NCBI GenBank assembly: GCA_016291475.1
Contig: JAEEXJ010000027.1
Span: 1 to 33,411 of the forward strand
Direction: 5' to 3'
DNA length: 33,411 bases
Source: Lachnospiraceae bacterium
GTDB lineage: Bacteria; Bacillota_A; Clostridia; Lachnospirales; Lachnospiraceae
Part shown: positions 8,132-16,631 of the stretch, one piece after another
How positions within the stretch are numbered: the first letter of the stretch is position 1
How the letters are laid out: each line of letters begins with the position of its first letter
The notes under the pieces: generated by a model
Databases searched by the model: none
What the model saw: the letters and a program-made list of their open reading frames with translations, nothing else
Told to the model about the DNA's origin: nothing
Made by a program: the position numbers and the translations under genes

Positions 8132-9955
8132 TTACTCGTATCTGAAATCAGCCGAATCGTTTTTGAAATTGGGATTGAAGCAGGCATCGAATCCCTTCAT
8201 GTCAGGATGAAGTTCATAAAGTCTCTCCATCTCGGCAATCCTTCTCTTGGTCTTCTCACTGTCCTTATCATCAAGGCCTCTGCTGACAGACTCATAGTGA
8301 GTGAGTGCAACATCGGGTCTTAAGACATTTTTGTAACCCTTCTCGAGAAGTGAGAAGCAAAGCGCAACATCGTTATAAGCGATGGTAAGTGATTCTTCAA
8401 ATCCGCCGATCTCTTTAAATTTGTCGGCGGTAAGCATAAGTGCGGCTCCGGTGACAACACTGAAGTTATAGGGAAGAAGATTTCTTCCGCCGTACATAAC
8501 GATATCCCTGTCCTCAATGCCGTAGAAAGCATGTCCGGGACCGGCTGCGGTATTTACGACTCCGCAATGCTGGATAGCGCATCCCTTGGGATAATAAAGT
8601 TTACATCCCACCGCTCCCACATGAGGAAGCTTTGCATGACCCGCCATTGTGGAAAGCCATCCGTCTCCGCGGACCTTGATATCATCATTCAAAAACAGAA
8701 TGATATTTCCCTTTGCATGGGATGCACCTATGTTGCACATCCTGGAAAAATTAAACTTAAGAGGCTCGTAAACATACGAATCTCCGTACCCGTTAAGAAG
8801 CTTTTGGTATTTTTCCCTGTTCTTGTCATTCGATCCGTTATCGACAACGATGACTTCAAACTTAACTCCCGCAGGAACTTCATGGATGCTGTCAATACAT
8901 CTCTTAAGCACCTTGAAATTATCTTTGGAGGGAATGACTATACTTACCAGATCGTCATCGGATGTCTCGTAAACAGGGAAGCACTGAACGACTTCTTTTA
9001 ACGGACACCATACTATATGACCCTTTTGGCCTCTTCTTTCGAGAGCTTCCTTCTTGAGGTTTTCGCTGGCAGCCTTAAGATATTCTTTGGCACCCATATC
9101 AAGTGCGGTGGAACCCTGGATCTCTCTCCAGTGATAAAGGATCTGCGGAACATGTCCGATCTTATCGGTGATCTCGGATATACGCATTACAAGATCGTAG
9201 TCCTGAGCTCCGTCAAATCTCTTATCAAAGCCTCCGACACTGTCCACAAGTGCTTTTCTGATCACACACAGATGACAGGTATACATGATGGACATAAAAG
9301 AGTCCGGTGACCAGTCGGGCTTAAACTTGGGATCGTGGCGTTTACTTCCGTCCTCGGTGAGCATATCCTCATCGGAATATACCATGTCGGTTCCGGGATG
9401 CTCATTTAAGAATCTGACCATCTCGAGAAGCGAATAAGGCTCGAGAAGATCGTCATCATCAACAAGTGCTATGTATTCGCCCCCGGCGATCGAAAGTGCC
9501 GAGTTGGTGTTTTCCGAGATCCTTCCGTTTTCTTTTCTCCAAAAGACGTGGAAATTATCGTACTTCTCCTCGTACTCGGTAAGAGTCTTCTTAACACTCT
9601 CAAGCGTAGAGTTATCATCCGACACACAGACCTCAAAATTCCCGTAAGTCTGCTCCATACAGGAATCGAGACAGGGTCTTAAGAATCTGTCTTCGATGTT
9701 GTATACGGGGATGATTATCGATACGAGAGGCTGATATTCCAGATCGGTGGGATGAGGAATCTGCGCTTCTCTTTCTCTTACAAGCTCATCGTATTCAACG
9801 GGTTTGATGCCGTAGAAAAGAGTTCTAGACCAGGACTCTCTCAAACTCTTTCCGGAAAAGATCTGTCTTATAAAATACTTAAGTCTTACGAAACAGATCT
9901 TCATTACGGTCTTAAAACCTTTTTGTTTTACTTTTGATATAAATAATCGGATCAT
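8132..9955 (-). CDS. Glycosyltransferase with two GT-A (family 2) domains
   Basis: A 607-residue cytoplasmic enzyme likely to add two sugars during assembly of a cell-surface polysaccharide. A basic N-terminal segment of about 85 residues could touch the membrane. GT-A domain 1 opens with SIIIPVYN, has the nucleotide-sugar DXD motif as VDDDD and later GAQDYDLVMRI. GT-A domain 2 opens with SIVIPSKDN, has LNDDI as its DXD-like motif and GGFEESLTIAYNDVALC. Both sets of motifs look intact. The family resembles rhamnan or O-antigen type tandem transferases. The start overlaps the trpS stop by four bases (ATGA), so translation is coupled. No other polysaccharide genes are nearby, so donor and acceptor cannot be named. 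Confidence 0.9.
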   Translation of the reverse strand: MIRLFISKVKQKGFKTVMKICFVRLKYFIRQIFSGKSLRESWSRTLFYGIKPVEYDELVREREAQIPHPTDLEYQPLVSIIIPVYNIEDRFLRPCLDSCMEQTYGNFEVCVSDDNSTLESVKKTLTEYEEKYDNFHVFWRKENGRISENTNSALSIAGGEYIALVDDDDLLEPYSLLEMVRFLNEHPGTDMVYSDEDMLTEDGSKRHDPKFKPDWSPDSFMSIMYTCHLCVIRKALVDSVGGFDKRFDGAQDYDLVMRISEITDKIGHVPQILYHWREIQGSTALDMGAKEYLKAASENLKKEALERRGQKGHIVWCPLKEVVQCFPVYETSDDDLVSIVIPSKDNFKVLKRCIDSIHEVPAGVKFEVIVVDNGSNDKNREKYQKLLNGYGDSYVYEPLKFNFSRMCNIGASHAKGNIILFLNDDIKVRGDGWLSTMAGHAKLPHVGAVGCKLYYPKGCAIQHCGVVNTAAGPGHAFYGIEDRDIVMYGGRNLLPYNFSVVTGAALMLTADKFKEIGGFEESLTIAYNDVALCFSLLEKGYKNVLRPDVALTHYESVSRGLDDKDSEKTKRRIAEMERLYELHPDMKGFDACFNPNFKNDSADFRYE

Positions 9956-10995
9956 GACAGAGGAACAAAACCTACCTTCTTACAAACCTTGGCAAGAGTC
10001 TTATTGGCAACTCTGGATGCTCTTGCGGCACCGTCCTTATATACGGACTCAAGATATGCCTTATCCTTCATGATCCTGGAAGCCTCATCTCTGATGGGAC
10101 GAAGAGCCTCGATAACAGCCTCTCCTACGGCGGGCTTGAACACGCCGTATCCCTTACCGTCAAACTCTGCCTCAATTTCTTCGAAGGTCTTGCCGGTAAT
10201 GGTGGAATAGATATTCATAAGATTCGATACGCCGGGCTTACCCGTCTTGTCGTATCTTACGCATTTCTCTGTATCGGAATCGGTTACCGCACGCTTGAAC
10301 TTACGCGCAATGGTATCGGGATCGTCCATGAGAAATACACATCCCTCGGGAATGGATTTACTCATCTTGGAATCGGGAGTGGTAAGTCCGTAAATACGCG
10401 CACCGGTCTTGGCGATATAAGGCTCGGGAATCTTAAATACATCACCGTATATAGAGTTAAATCTGGTAGCGATGTTCCTGGTGAGCTCTACATGCTGTTT
10501 CTGATCTTCGCCTACGGGAACGTAATCGGGTTTGTATAAAAGAATGTCTGCAGCCATAAGTGAAGGATACGCAAAAAGGCCTGCATTGATATTGTCCTTG
10601 TGCTTCTCGGACTTATCCTTGAACTGGGTCATTCTTGAAAGCTCACCGAACTGGGTGTAGCACTGAAGAATCCAGCCGAGCTGCGCATGTGCGGGCACCT
10701 GTGACTGAATGAAAAGAGTATTCTTCTCGGGATCGAGTCCGCAGGCAATGTAAAGAGCAAGCTGCTCGAGAGTTCTTCTCCTGAGTTCTGCGGGCTCCTG
10801 TCTTACGGTAATGGTATGAAGATCTGCCATAAAATAATAACAGTCAAACTCTTCCGTTCTCGCCCCCCAGTTTTTGATGGCTCCGAGGTAATTGCCCAGA
10901 TGAAGATCTCCGCTGGGCTGAATCCCCGAAAGCATTACTTTTTTAGCAGGTGCATTCTCGGAAGCAGCCGGCTGTACATTCTTATTTTCGTCCAT
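9952..10995 (-). CDS. trpS: Tryptophanyl-tRNA synthetase
   Basis: A 347-residue class I aminoacyl-tRNA synthetase that charges tRNA-Trp. The HIGH-type signature appears as PSGDLHLGNYLGA near residue 28, and the KMSKS loop as DSKMSKS. The N-terminal 18 or so residues are a polar extension ahead of the conserved KVMLSGIQPSG start. The ribosome binding site is GGAGAAAG. There is no T-box leader: the gene follows the hemerythrin-HIT gene by only 16 bases and so is transcribed within the seven-gene operon from 14714. Confidence 0.97.
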   Translation of the reverse strand: MDENKNVQPAASENAPAKKVMLSGIQPSGDLHLGNYLGAIKNWGARTEEFDCYYFMADLHTITVRQEPAELRRRTLEQLALYIACGLDPEKNTLFIQSQVPAHAQLGWILQCYTQFGELSRMTQFKDKSEKHKDNINAGLFAYPSLMAADILLYKPDYVPVGEDQKQHVELTRNIATRFNSIYGDVFKIPEPYIAKTGARIYGLTTPDSKMSKSIPEGCVFLMDDPDTIARKFKRAVTDSDTEKCVRYDKTGKPGVSNLMNIYSTITGKTFEEIEAEFDGKGYGVFKPAVGEAVIEALRPIRDEASRIMKDKAYLESVYKDGAARASRVANKTLAKVCKKVGFVPLS

Positions 10996-11011
10996 TAAAA
11001 TCTTTCTCCGA

Positions 11012-11857
11012 TCATTTTATTTCCGAACCGATCTTCTCTACGAGATCTTTGTATTCATCTTCGGTAAGTTCCTTACCCTTATTCCATACGGGAGGTTTTC
11101 CGAAGTCTTCGGCAGTTTGGTATTTGGGGATTATATGAAAAAGAAGGTGCTCATCTACATCTTCGAAATACATATAATCGATCGCATCGGGTTTAAACAC
11201 TTTCTTAACCGCCTTTGCTACCCTGATCATATCAGCGTGAAAAGAGTCTCTTTCAAGTGCGGTCATGGCAAGGTATTTGGCTTTCTTTTCCTTATTGACG
11301 ATAACACAGTGGCCCGATGCGCTCTGGTCTCTCATAAGGTATGCGATTGAGGAATTAAATTCCTTTATGGGGAATCCGTAGCTTTCCTCATTCTCCATAC
11401 GGTCCGCTTTAACCTTCTCTTCCATATGCTTATGCATCTTCTGATAAGTCTTATATGCGGCCGCAAATTTTTTATCATCGCCCAAGATATGGTGGACTAC
11501 CTGGTCGCTTATGATATCGAGTATTTCTCGGATGGTGGCATCAAAATTCTTCCTGAATTTTCTGATGTCGTAGTTTGAAACAAAATATAGCATCTGGGCA
11601 TGGTGCTTCTTATGAAGCTGAATGTCCTCGTAACGGATTTCCTCCATAAGTTTTTCTTCCGAGTAGAAATGAAATCCGGTATAGTCCCTGAGGCTGTTAA
11701 CAAGACCAAGAATCTCCCGGTCGGTAACATTTTCCCCGCCCTTCATACTCATCTGTTCAATGGTACGACCTATGGAGAAAAGCTGTTTATGCTGTTCATC
11801 TATTTCAGGAATGCCGGTCTCATAGTGCTCGGACCAGTCAAACTTAATGGATGCCAT
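11012..11857 (-). CDS. Hemerythrin domain fused to a HIT-like domain
   Basis: A 281-residue soluble protein. Residues 1-140 form a bacteriohemerythrin four-helix bundle with a complete di-iron ligand set: His23, His63, Glu67, His82, His86, His123 and Asp128. Residues 155-250 resemble a HIT-family nucleotide-binding domain (SGHCVIVNKEKKAKYLAMTA and DEHLLFHIIPKY). The HIT triad should read HxHxH, but here it is His237-Leu-Leu239-Phe-His241. The central His, which is the nucleophile in HIT hydrolases, is Leu. The protein may therefore bind rather than cleave a nucleotide, with O2, NO or redox state sensed by the iron site; that is inference. It lies next to a diguanylate cyclase gene (10-base gap), which fits a signalling role. 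Confidence 0.85.
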   Translation of the reverse strand: MASIKFDWSEHYETGIPEIDEQHKQLFSIGRTIEQMSMKGGENVTDREILGLVNSLRDYTGFHFYSEEKLMEEIRYEDIQLHKKHHAQMLYFVSNYDIRKFRKNFDATIREILDIISDQVVHHILGDDKKFAAAYKTYQKMHKHMEEKVKADRMENEESYGFPIKEFNSSIAYLMRDQSASGHCVIVNKEKKAKYLAMTALERDSFHADMIRVAKAVKKVFKPDAIDYMYFEDVDEHLLFHIIPKYQTAEDFGKPPVWNKGKELTEDEYKDLVEKIGSEIK

Positions 11858-11867
11858 ACGCCCTCAC

Positions 11868-13034
11868 CTATTTTCTATAACCCATCTCTGCGTGATGTTT
11901 TTCTTTTTCCAGATACATCTGATTATCAGCCGCTTTAAGAAGGTCTTCCGGAATATGTATGTCTTCTCTCGGATAAAACGCCATTCCGCAGCTTATGCTG
12001 ATCTTAATCGGAAAGCTTTCCGTTTTGTTAAAGCTCTCTACATTAGATTTCAGAGCTCTCATGTAACTGTCTATCATTCTCGGATCGTCGATCTGCGGTA
12101 TCACAACCACAAATTCGTCTCCTCCGTATCTGGCCAGGAAATTATGTCCTACCGAGAACGACTGTCTGATGATCTCGGAGACTTCTCTTAAGGCAACGTC
12201 TCCCATATCATGTCCGAGTTCATCGTTAATGGTCTTAAACTTATCAAGATCCATCAGGATAAGTGTCAGTCTTTCTTCCGACTCGGGGAATATTCTCTCC
12301 AGAAGGTACTTATCAAGACTTCCTCTGTTATTGAGACCCGTAAGCGCATCAATGGATATTTCATCCTGCGACCTGTTAATGTAAAGTATCAGCATACTGA
12401 TACTTGCAAGCGGCCAGATAAGGCTTATTCCGAATGCACTGAGCTGAATTACCGCACCGATAAAGGGAGCAACTACAAAACCTGCAAGGATCATATACTC
12501 TCTTCGGATGCTGGCAAGTTTTTCTTTTCTCCTCATGTACAGGATCCAGATCGATGTAAAGAGAAGATATCCCATAACCATGAATGCCAGCGGATTGCTG
12601 AAAGGTCCTCTCTCGTAGTGATTGCCGCTTCCGATAAAGAAAATAAAATGCGTAAGAGGATTGGTCAGCATAAGCACCAGAACCACTGCCATCGGAACAA
12701 TTGAAGTCGCGATCATCGCATTTCTGGTCTTAACCTTCCTCGTAACCCTGTAGTGAACATAATCGTTCCAGACTATAACCGAAGCAATCTGGAAAATATA
12801 ATAAAGAGTGTTGTCGATATACAAAAGGGTCGTTATTGTAGATCCGATCCTTCCGTCAAGAGCCCACTGAAACAGATCTGACAAAAGAACCAACAGAAGT
12901 GCCAGAAATGTTCTTCGCATCAGGCGGACATCCTGAGTGTTATCAAAGCTTACGAAGCAGGTGAAGATAAGTATCGCCATTACTATTACGGCGAAACTGT
13001 CAACCCCCAGGTTAAACAACATAAATGCATCCAT
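11868..13034 (-). CDS. Membrane diguanylate cyclase (7-TM + GGDEF)
   Basis: A 388-residue inner-membrane protein that should make cyclic di-GMP from two GTP. Seven hydrophobic segments fill residues 8-220, followed by a GGDEF domain. The active-site motif RYGGDEF is intact (304-308), as is the Mg/GTP-binding MDLDKFKTIN at 261-270. The usual RxxD inhibitory site five residues before the motif reads V295-G-H-N298, so product inhibition through that site is probably lost. The start has GGGAG nine bases upstream and lies 24 bases after the transglutaminase gene. The N-terminal membrane part is the likely sensor; its ligand is unknown. Confidence 0.93.
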   Translation of the reverse strand: MDAFMLFNLGVDSFAVIVMAILIFTCFVSFDNTQDVRLMRRTFLALLLVLLSDLFQWALDGRIGSTITTLLYIDNTLYYIFQIASVIVWNDYVHYRVTRKVKTRNAMIATSIVPMAVVLVLMLTNPLTHFIFFIGSGNHYERGPFSNPLAFMVMGYLLFTSIWILYMRRKEKLASIRREYMILAGFVVAPFIGAVIQLSAFGISLIWPLASISMLILYINRSQDEISIDALTGLNNRGSLDKYLLERIFPESEERLTLILMDLDKFKTINDELGHDMGDVALREVSEIIRQSFSVGHNFLARYGGDEFVVVIPQIDDPRMIDSYMRALKSNVESFNKTESFPIKISISCGMAFYPREDIHIPEDLLKAADNQMYLEKEKHHAEMGYRK

Positions 13035-13058
13035 AAAAAATTCTCCCGGTCGTTAGGA

Positions 13059-14714
13059 TCACCAGACATAAACATTATGCCAGACCCTGTAATACCCCCC
13101 GCCAAGCCTCTCAGCCTGAATAACTATATTGCAATTCGAAGCGCCTATAGTTTTAAGTGCACTGTTCATATAGCCGCTAAGATGATTGCCTTTACCGTAC
13201 TCGCTTTCAATGGTCTTAAAAAGCGATTCCGGAACGACATTATAAAAACAATGGTCACCCATTCCGCAGGATACAAGCTGGACCCTGCAATCATTGTAAT
13301 AATCCTGAAGCGTTGTAACCGCGTCGCTTTCTTTTAATCCGTAAACGGCAAGCTGAGCCGCCGCATTGTTCACCGAGGGTGAAGGACTCGCAGTAGAATG
13401 TCCCGATCCCGAAGCGGTCGGATAAAGTTCCGGGTGCTCAGCCTCATAATCAAGAGGTATCTGGGGATCGTTATTGATATACGGGTCAAAATACGGATCG
13501 TAATGATCCGGATTCGCTTCACTGACCGGTTCCGCAGGACCCGTTTCTTCTTCACCGGCAGGCGCGGAGCTTTCCAGATTCCTGTACTGGGTTCCGGTAC
13601 ATGCGGGCAGGTAGACCGATAAGCTTTTTCTTACATGAGTCCCGGCATAGTCACCGTCCGTTTTGTTGAAATAATCATAGGAAGCGGGATCGGTATCATC
13701 CCAGGTGACGTCAACATTATAATATCCGTCCCCGAGTTTAACAATGTTCCAGGCGTGGTCTTCACCGGATGTTCCGGCGCAGTAATAAGTGGGGATTCCA
13801 AGCCTTTGCATTACGTACTGGAATGCCCTTGCATATCCGGCACATACCGATCTTCCGTTCACCAGAGCGCTGTATGCACTCTGATCCATCGGAGCGGATG
13901 CATCGTATACCACATTTTGCATCAGAGTATCGTGAACATATTTCTCTTTGGAATAATCATCGGGGAACTGTCTTGCCGCTTCTTCAATGACCGTAGCTGC
14001 ACTCTCGAATGCAGCCTTAGCATTTGCAAGATCGTTGGCTATAGTGTAGTAAGCCATATCGATCTCGACTACTTTTCTGTCCGATGTGTATTTCTCGGTA
14101 TAAGCAGTCTGTACATAAAACAGTTCGGGATGATCCGCAAATACCGCCTCAAATGTGTATTGTACCTGATCGGTATTGACTATCTTACACGGTGTAAAAG
14201 AAGTCACGAGGTCACATGCATTGGCATATATCTGTTTATACAGTTCCCGGCATGTGGAATCGAGCATCGCATAGTAGGGATATAATTCCGGGTCAAAATC
14301 AAGTCCGGATCCGTCGGATCCTTCATCTATGCTCTCTTCTGTCGCTTTAGCCTGTGCTTCGGAAAGTTCCTGTCCGGTTCCGGTGACCGGCATATAACCG
14401 TTTCTTCCAAGTACATTATCGGGAATGGTGGTTATGGTGCCGTTATAGGGCATGTAGGGAACAAGCGAAGATGTGTCTATTCCCGAATCTGCCGCAGGGA
14501 TGCCCGTTTCCGCAGGTGTACGCAGCGTGGGTGCACCGGCATTCACTTCTTCCGAGGTGTTAGAGCCGATAAGTCCGCTGTTTCCGTCCTTACCGTAGAG
14601 GATCTGGCTGAGACCTCTTGTGAGGTTGGGATTCATGGCGCAGAGGAGCACAAAAAGGGCGACGGCGGCCACTATGGCCAGGAGCCCGTAACCAAGCTTT
14701 TTGATAAAGCCCAT
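13059..14714 (-). CDS. Exported transglutaminase-like protein
   Basis: A 551-residue protein with an N-terminal membrane anchor or signal (about residues 7-27) and the rest probably outside the cell. A Thr/Ser/Gly-rich stretch leads into a transglutaminase-like cysteine-peptidase core with the full triad: Cys291 in SVCAGYARAF, His320 in EDHAWNIV and Asp335 in VDVTWDD. An acidic, Pro-rich linker (about 385-450) joins a C-terminal domain of about 100 residues that I do not recognise. Such proteins act as proteases, amidases or cross-linkers on the cell surface. The substrate is unknown. The ribosome binding site is AAGGAGG. It is the first gene of the seven-gene operon. Confidence 0.88.
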   Translation of the reverse strand: MGFIKKLGYGLLAIVAAVALFVLLCAMNPNLTRGLSQILYGKDGNSGLIGSNTSEEVNAGAPTLRTPAETGIPAADSGIDTSSLVPYMPYNGTITTIPDNVLGRNGYMPVTGTGQELSEAQAKATEESIDEGSDGSGLDFDPELYPYYAMLDSTCRELYKQIYANACDLVTSFTPCKIVNTDQVQYTFEAVFADHPELFYVQTAYTEKYTSDRKVVEIDMAYYTIANDLANAKAAFESAATVIEEAARQFPDDYSKEKYVHDTLMQNVVYDASAPMDQSAYSALVNGRSVCAGYARAFQYVMQRLGIPTYYCAGTSGEDHAWNIVKLGDGYYNVDVTWDDTDPASYDYFNKTDGDYAGTHVRKSLSVYLPACTGTQYRNLESSAPAGEEETGPAEPVSEANPDHYDPYFDPYINNDPQIPLDYEAEHPELYPTASGSGHSTASPSPSVNNAAAQLAVYGLKESDAVTTLQDYYNDCRVQLVSCGMGDHCFYNVVPESLFKTIESEYGKGNHLSGYMNSALKTIGASNCNIVIQAERLGGGYYRVWHNVYVW

Positions 14715-14755
14715 GCTCTCCTCCTTTCACAGACGGACAAAATCTTTCAACTTCG

Positions 14756-14761
14756 AATATA
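14756..14761 (-). promoter_or_regulatory. Extended -10 promoter of the operon beginning at 14714
   Basis: The minus strand reads TGGTATATT here, an extended -10 element with TATATT at 14761-14756, 41 bases upstream of the start codon. The -35 region 17 bases further up is weak (TTTATT). It is the only promoter-like site between the palindromic element and the gene. Confidence 0.5.
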
Positions 14762-14813
14762 CCACAAAAGCGCCTACAAATAAAGAAAATAAGAGAGTCT
14801 GTGGCCGATAAAA

Positions 14814-15114
14814 GAGACGGTTCCTGCCGACTCGGTTCCATGCTAATTCCAAGGCATAAACCCATATTTTTCTTTTTACTCATAATCACTTCGTTAAGCT
14901 GTTCTATGGGGACACGCGATATATGTTCCACTTTCCGGCGTCGCTCACATTCGACATCCTTGTCTCATGTTCGCTGATTTTTCCATCCGGGAAAAATCCC
15001 GCCTGATAAAGTATGTGCCCCCAAGAACAGCTAAACTCGTTCAAAATCGTAAAAATAAAAATATGGGTTTATGCCTTTGGAGAAAAATGAGAACAAGTCG
15101 GCAGGAACCGTCTC
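14814..15114. mobile_element. 301-bp palindromic MITE-like element
   Basis: Three nested pairs of inverted repeats share one centre near 14964. They are a perfect 19-bp tip (14814-14832 with 15096-15114), a perfect 21-bp arm (14851-14871 with 15057-15077) and a 9-bp arm (14897-14905 with 15024-15032), with partial pairing between them. The transcript of either strand would form a hairpin of about 300 nt. It contains no credible coding frame. The tips share GACGGTTC with the inverted repeat at 7287-7369, suggesting a common mobilising enzyme. I see no clear target-site duplication. With its flanks it fills the space between pyrI and the transglutaminase gene. Confidence 0.75.
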
Positions 15115-15161
15115 AATGAGTCAAAATCAGAAATAAGCTCGTTCATATTTTTGGTGCGTAA

Positions 15162-15198
15162 CAAAAAACGAGTCAGCAGGGGGGGCCTGCTGACTCGT
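15162..15198 (-). terminator. Rho-independent terminator of pyrBI
   Basis: A perfect 13-bp stem (15186-15198 with 15168-15180) closes a loop of five C on the minus strand and is followed by TTTTTTG. It lies 19 bases downstream of the pyrI stop codon. Confidence 0.95.
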
Positions 15199-15217
15199 GA
15201 TGGATAAGGTATTCAGT

Positions 15218-15655
15218 TTAGAATTTGTCTTTCTGGGAGAATTTCTCTTCGCAGTATTTGCATCTGTAGATTTCTTTTTCTTCGTCTGCCAGGAAGAAGA
15301 TGTGGGGAAGTTCCTGTTCGATGGAGGTGATGCATCTGGGATTTCTGCACTTGATGACATTCTTTACTTCCTTGGGAAGCTTGAGACTTCTCTTCTCTAT
15401 GATCTCACCGGCTTTAATGACGTTGATGGTGATGTTGTGATCGATGAAAGCGAGGACATCGAGATCAAGTGTATCGATATCGCATTCTACTTTCAGGATG
15501 TCTTTTTTGCCCATGATCTTGGAACGGGCATTTTTTATTATGGCAACGGTGCAGTCCATCTTGTCGAGTCCGAGGTGCTCATAGATACTCATGGATTTTC
15601 CGGCCTGAATATGGTCAAGCACGAAGCCTTCTTCTATCTTGCCTACATTAAGCAT
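15218..15655 (-). CDS. pyrI: Aspartate carbamoyltransferase regulatory chain
   Basis: A 145-residue regulatory subunit of aspartate transcarbamoylase, which assembles with PyrB and gives allosteric control by nucleotides over the first committed pyrimidine step. The N-terminal effector domain includes GLDKMDCTVAIIKNARS. The C-terminal zinc domain has the four Cys ligands as CRNPRC and CKYC. The start is three bases after the pyrB stop, with a GGAGG site overlapping the end of pyrB. A strong terminator follows. Confidence 0.96.
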   Translation of the reverse strand: MLNVGKIEEGFVLDHIQAGKSMSIYEHLGLDKMDCTVAIIKNARSKIMGKKDILKVECDIDTLDLDVLAFIDHNITINVIKAGEIIEKRSLKLPKEVKNVIKCRNPRCITSIEQELPHIFFLADEEKEIYRCKYCEEKFSQKDKF

Positions 15656-15658
15656 TGG

Positions 15659-16579
15659 TTAAACCTCCGTTTCGATTCCCAATAGGGTCATGATAAGAGC
15701 CATTCTGACATACATTCCGTACTTGACCTGTTTGAAGTAGCACGCTCTGGGATCGTCATCAACTTCTACGGAAATCTCGTTTACTCTGGGAAGGGGATGA
15801 AGCACGAGCATATTCTTATTGGCCATGTTCATCTTTTCTTTGGTCAGGATGTAGAAATCTTTGAGTCTTACGTAATCCTCTTCGTTGAAGAATCTTTCCT
15901 TCTGAACTCTGGTCATGTAGAGCATATCAAGGTCCGCAATAACATCCTCGAGTTTGATAACCTCGGTGTAAGGGATATTCTTCTCCTTGAGCATATCGGT
16001 GATATAATCGGGAACTTTAAGTTCGGTGGGGGATATGAATACAAAACTGATATCGTCATATCTTACCAGTGCATTTATCAGCGAGTGTACGGTACGGCCG
16101 AATTTAAGATCTCCGCAAAGTCCGATGGTAAAGCCGCCCAGCTTGCCGTGTATGCTTCTGATGGTCATAAGATCCGCAAGAGTCTGAGTGGGATGCTGAT
16201 GTCCTCCGTCGCCTGCATTGATAACGGGAATCTCGGATTTTGATGCTGCAACGAATGCCGCTCCTTCCTTGGGATGTCTCATAGCGCAGATATCCGCATA
16301 TTGTGAAATAACCTTGATGGTATCGGATACGCTCTCTCCTTTTGCAGCGGATGATGAACCTGCATCGGAGAAGCCTATTACTTTGCCGCCGAGTCTGAGC
16401 ATGGCAGCCTCAAATGATAATCTTGTTCTTGTGCTGGGCTCATAAAAAGCCGTTGCAAGAATCCTTCCGTCGCAGACATGGGCGAACCTTCCGGGATCTG
16501 CCTCAATTTCGGCGGCAAGGTCGAAAAGCTTATCAAGCTCTTCTGTGGTGAAGTCCAATGGACTCATCAAATGTCTCAT
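15659..16579 (-). CDS. pyrB: Aspartate carbamoyltransferase catalytic chain
   Basis: A 306-residue catalytic subunit that condenses carbamoyl phosphate with aspartate in UMP synthesis. The phosphate-binding STRTR motif is at 49-53, with [12 protein letters not shown] and HPLPRVNEI further on. I place the start at the ATG at 16579 rather than the in-frame ATG at 16594. The GGAGG ribosome binding site is made of the bases right after the upstream ATG and is well spaced for the downstream one. It forms an operon with pyrI. A terminator-like hairpin ends just before the ribosome binding site, so pyrimidine-responsive attenuation is possible. Confidence 0.95.
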   Translation of the reverse strand: MRHLMSPLDFTTEELDKLFDLAAEIEADPGRFAHVCDGRILATAFYEPSTRTRLSFEAAMLRLGGKVIGFSDAGSSSAAKGESVSDTIKVISQYADICAMRHPKEGAAFVAASKSEIPVINAGDGGHQHPTQTLADLMTIRSIHGKLGGFTIGLCGDLKFGRTVHSLINALVRYDDISFVFISPTELKVPDYITDMLKEKNIPYTEVIKLEDVIADLDMLYMTRVQKERFFNEEDYVRLKDFYILTKEKMNMANKNMLVLHPLPRVNEISVEVDDDPRACYFKQVKYGMYVRMALIMTLLGIETEV

Positions 16580-16594
16580 ACAATATACCTCCAT

Positions 16595-16624
16595 AAAAAA
16601 GGACTGAAATAAATTTCAGTCCTT
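16595..16624 (-). terminator. Hairpin with T-run between the nitroreductase gene and pyrB
   Basis: An 11-bp stem (16614-16624 with 16599-16609) and a TTTA loop, followed by a T-run that runs directly into the pyrB ribosome binding site. It could end nitroreductase transcripts or act as an attenuator for pyrBI. No convincing promoter fits between the hairpin and pyrB. Confidence 0.8.
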
Positions 16625-16631
16625 AAAAAGA

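Noticed and set aside
10996..11011. T-box leader for trpS
   Set aside because: Only 16 bases separate trpS from the upstream gene; there is no room for a leader.
14590..14931. 113-codon minus-strand open frame across the transglutaminase start and the palindrome
   Set aside because: It overlaps a well-supported gene in another frame and runs into the non-coding palindrome; no ribosome binding site.
16580..16594. Upstream ATG for pyrB at 16594
   Set aside because: It would place the GGAGG site inside the coding sequence and leave the start without one; the ATG at 16579 is well spaced from GGAGG and gives a normal PyrB N-terminus.
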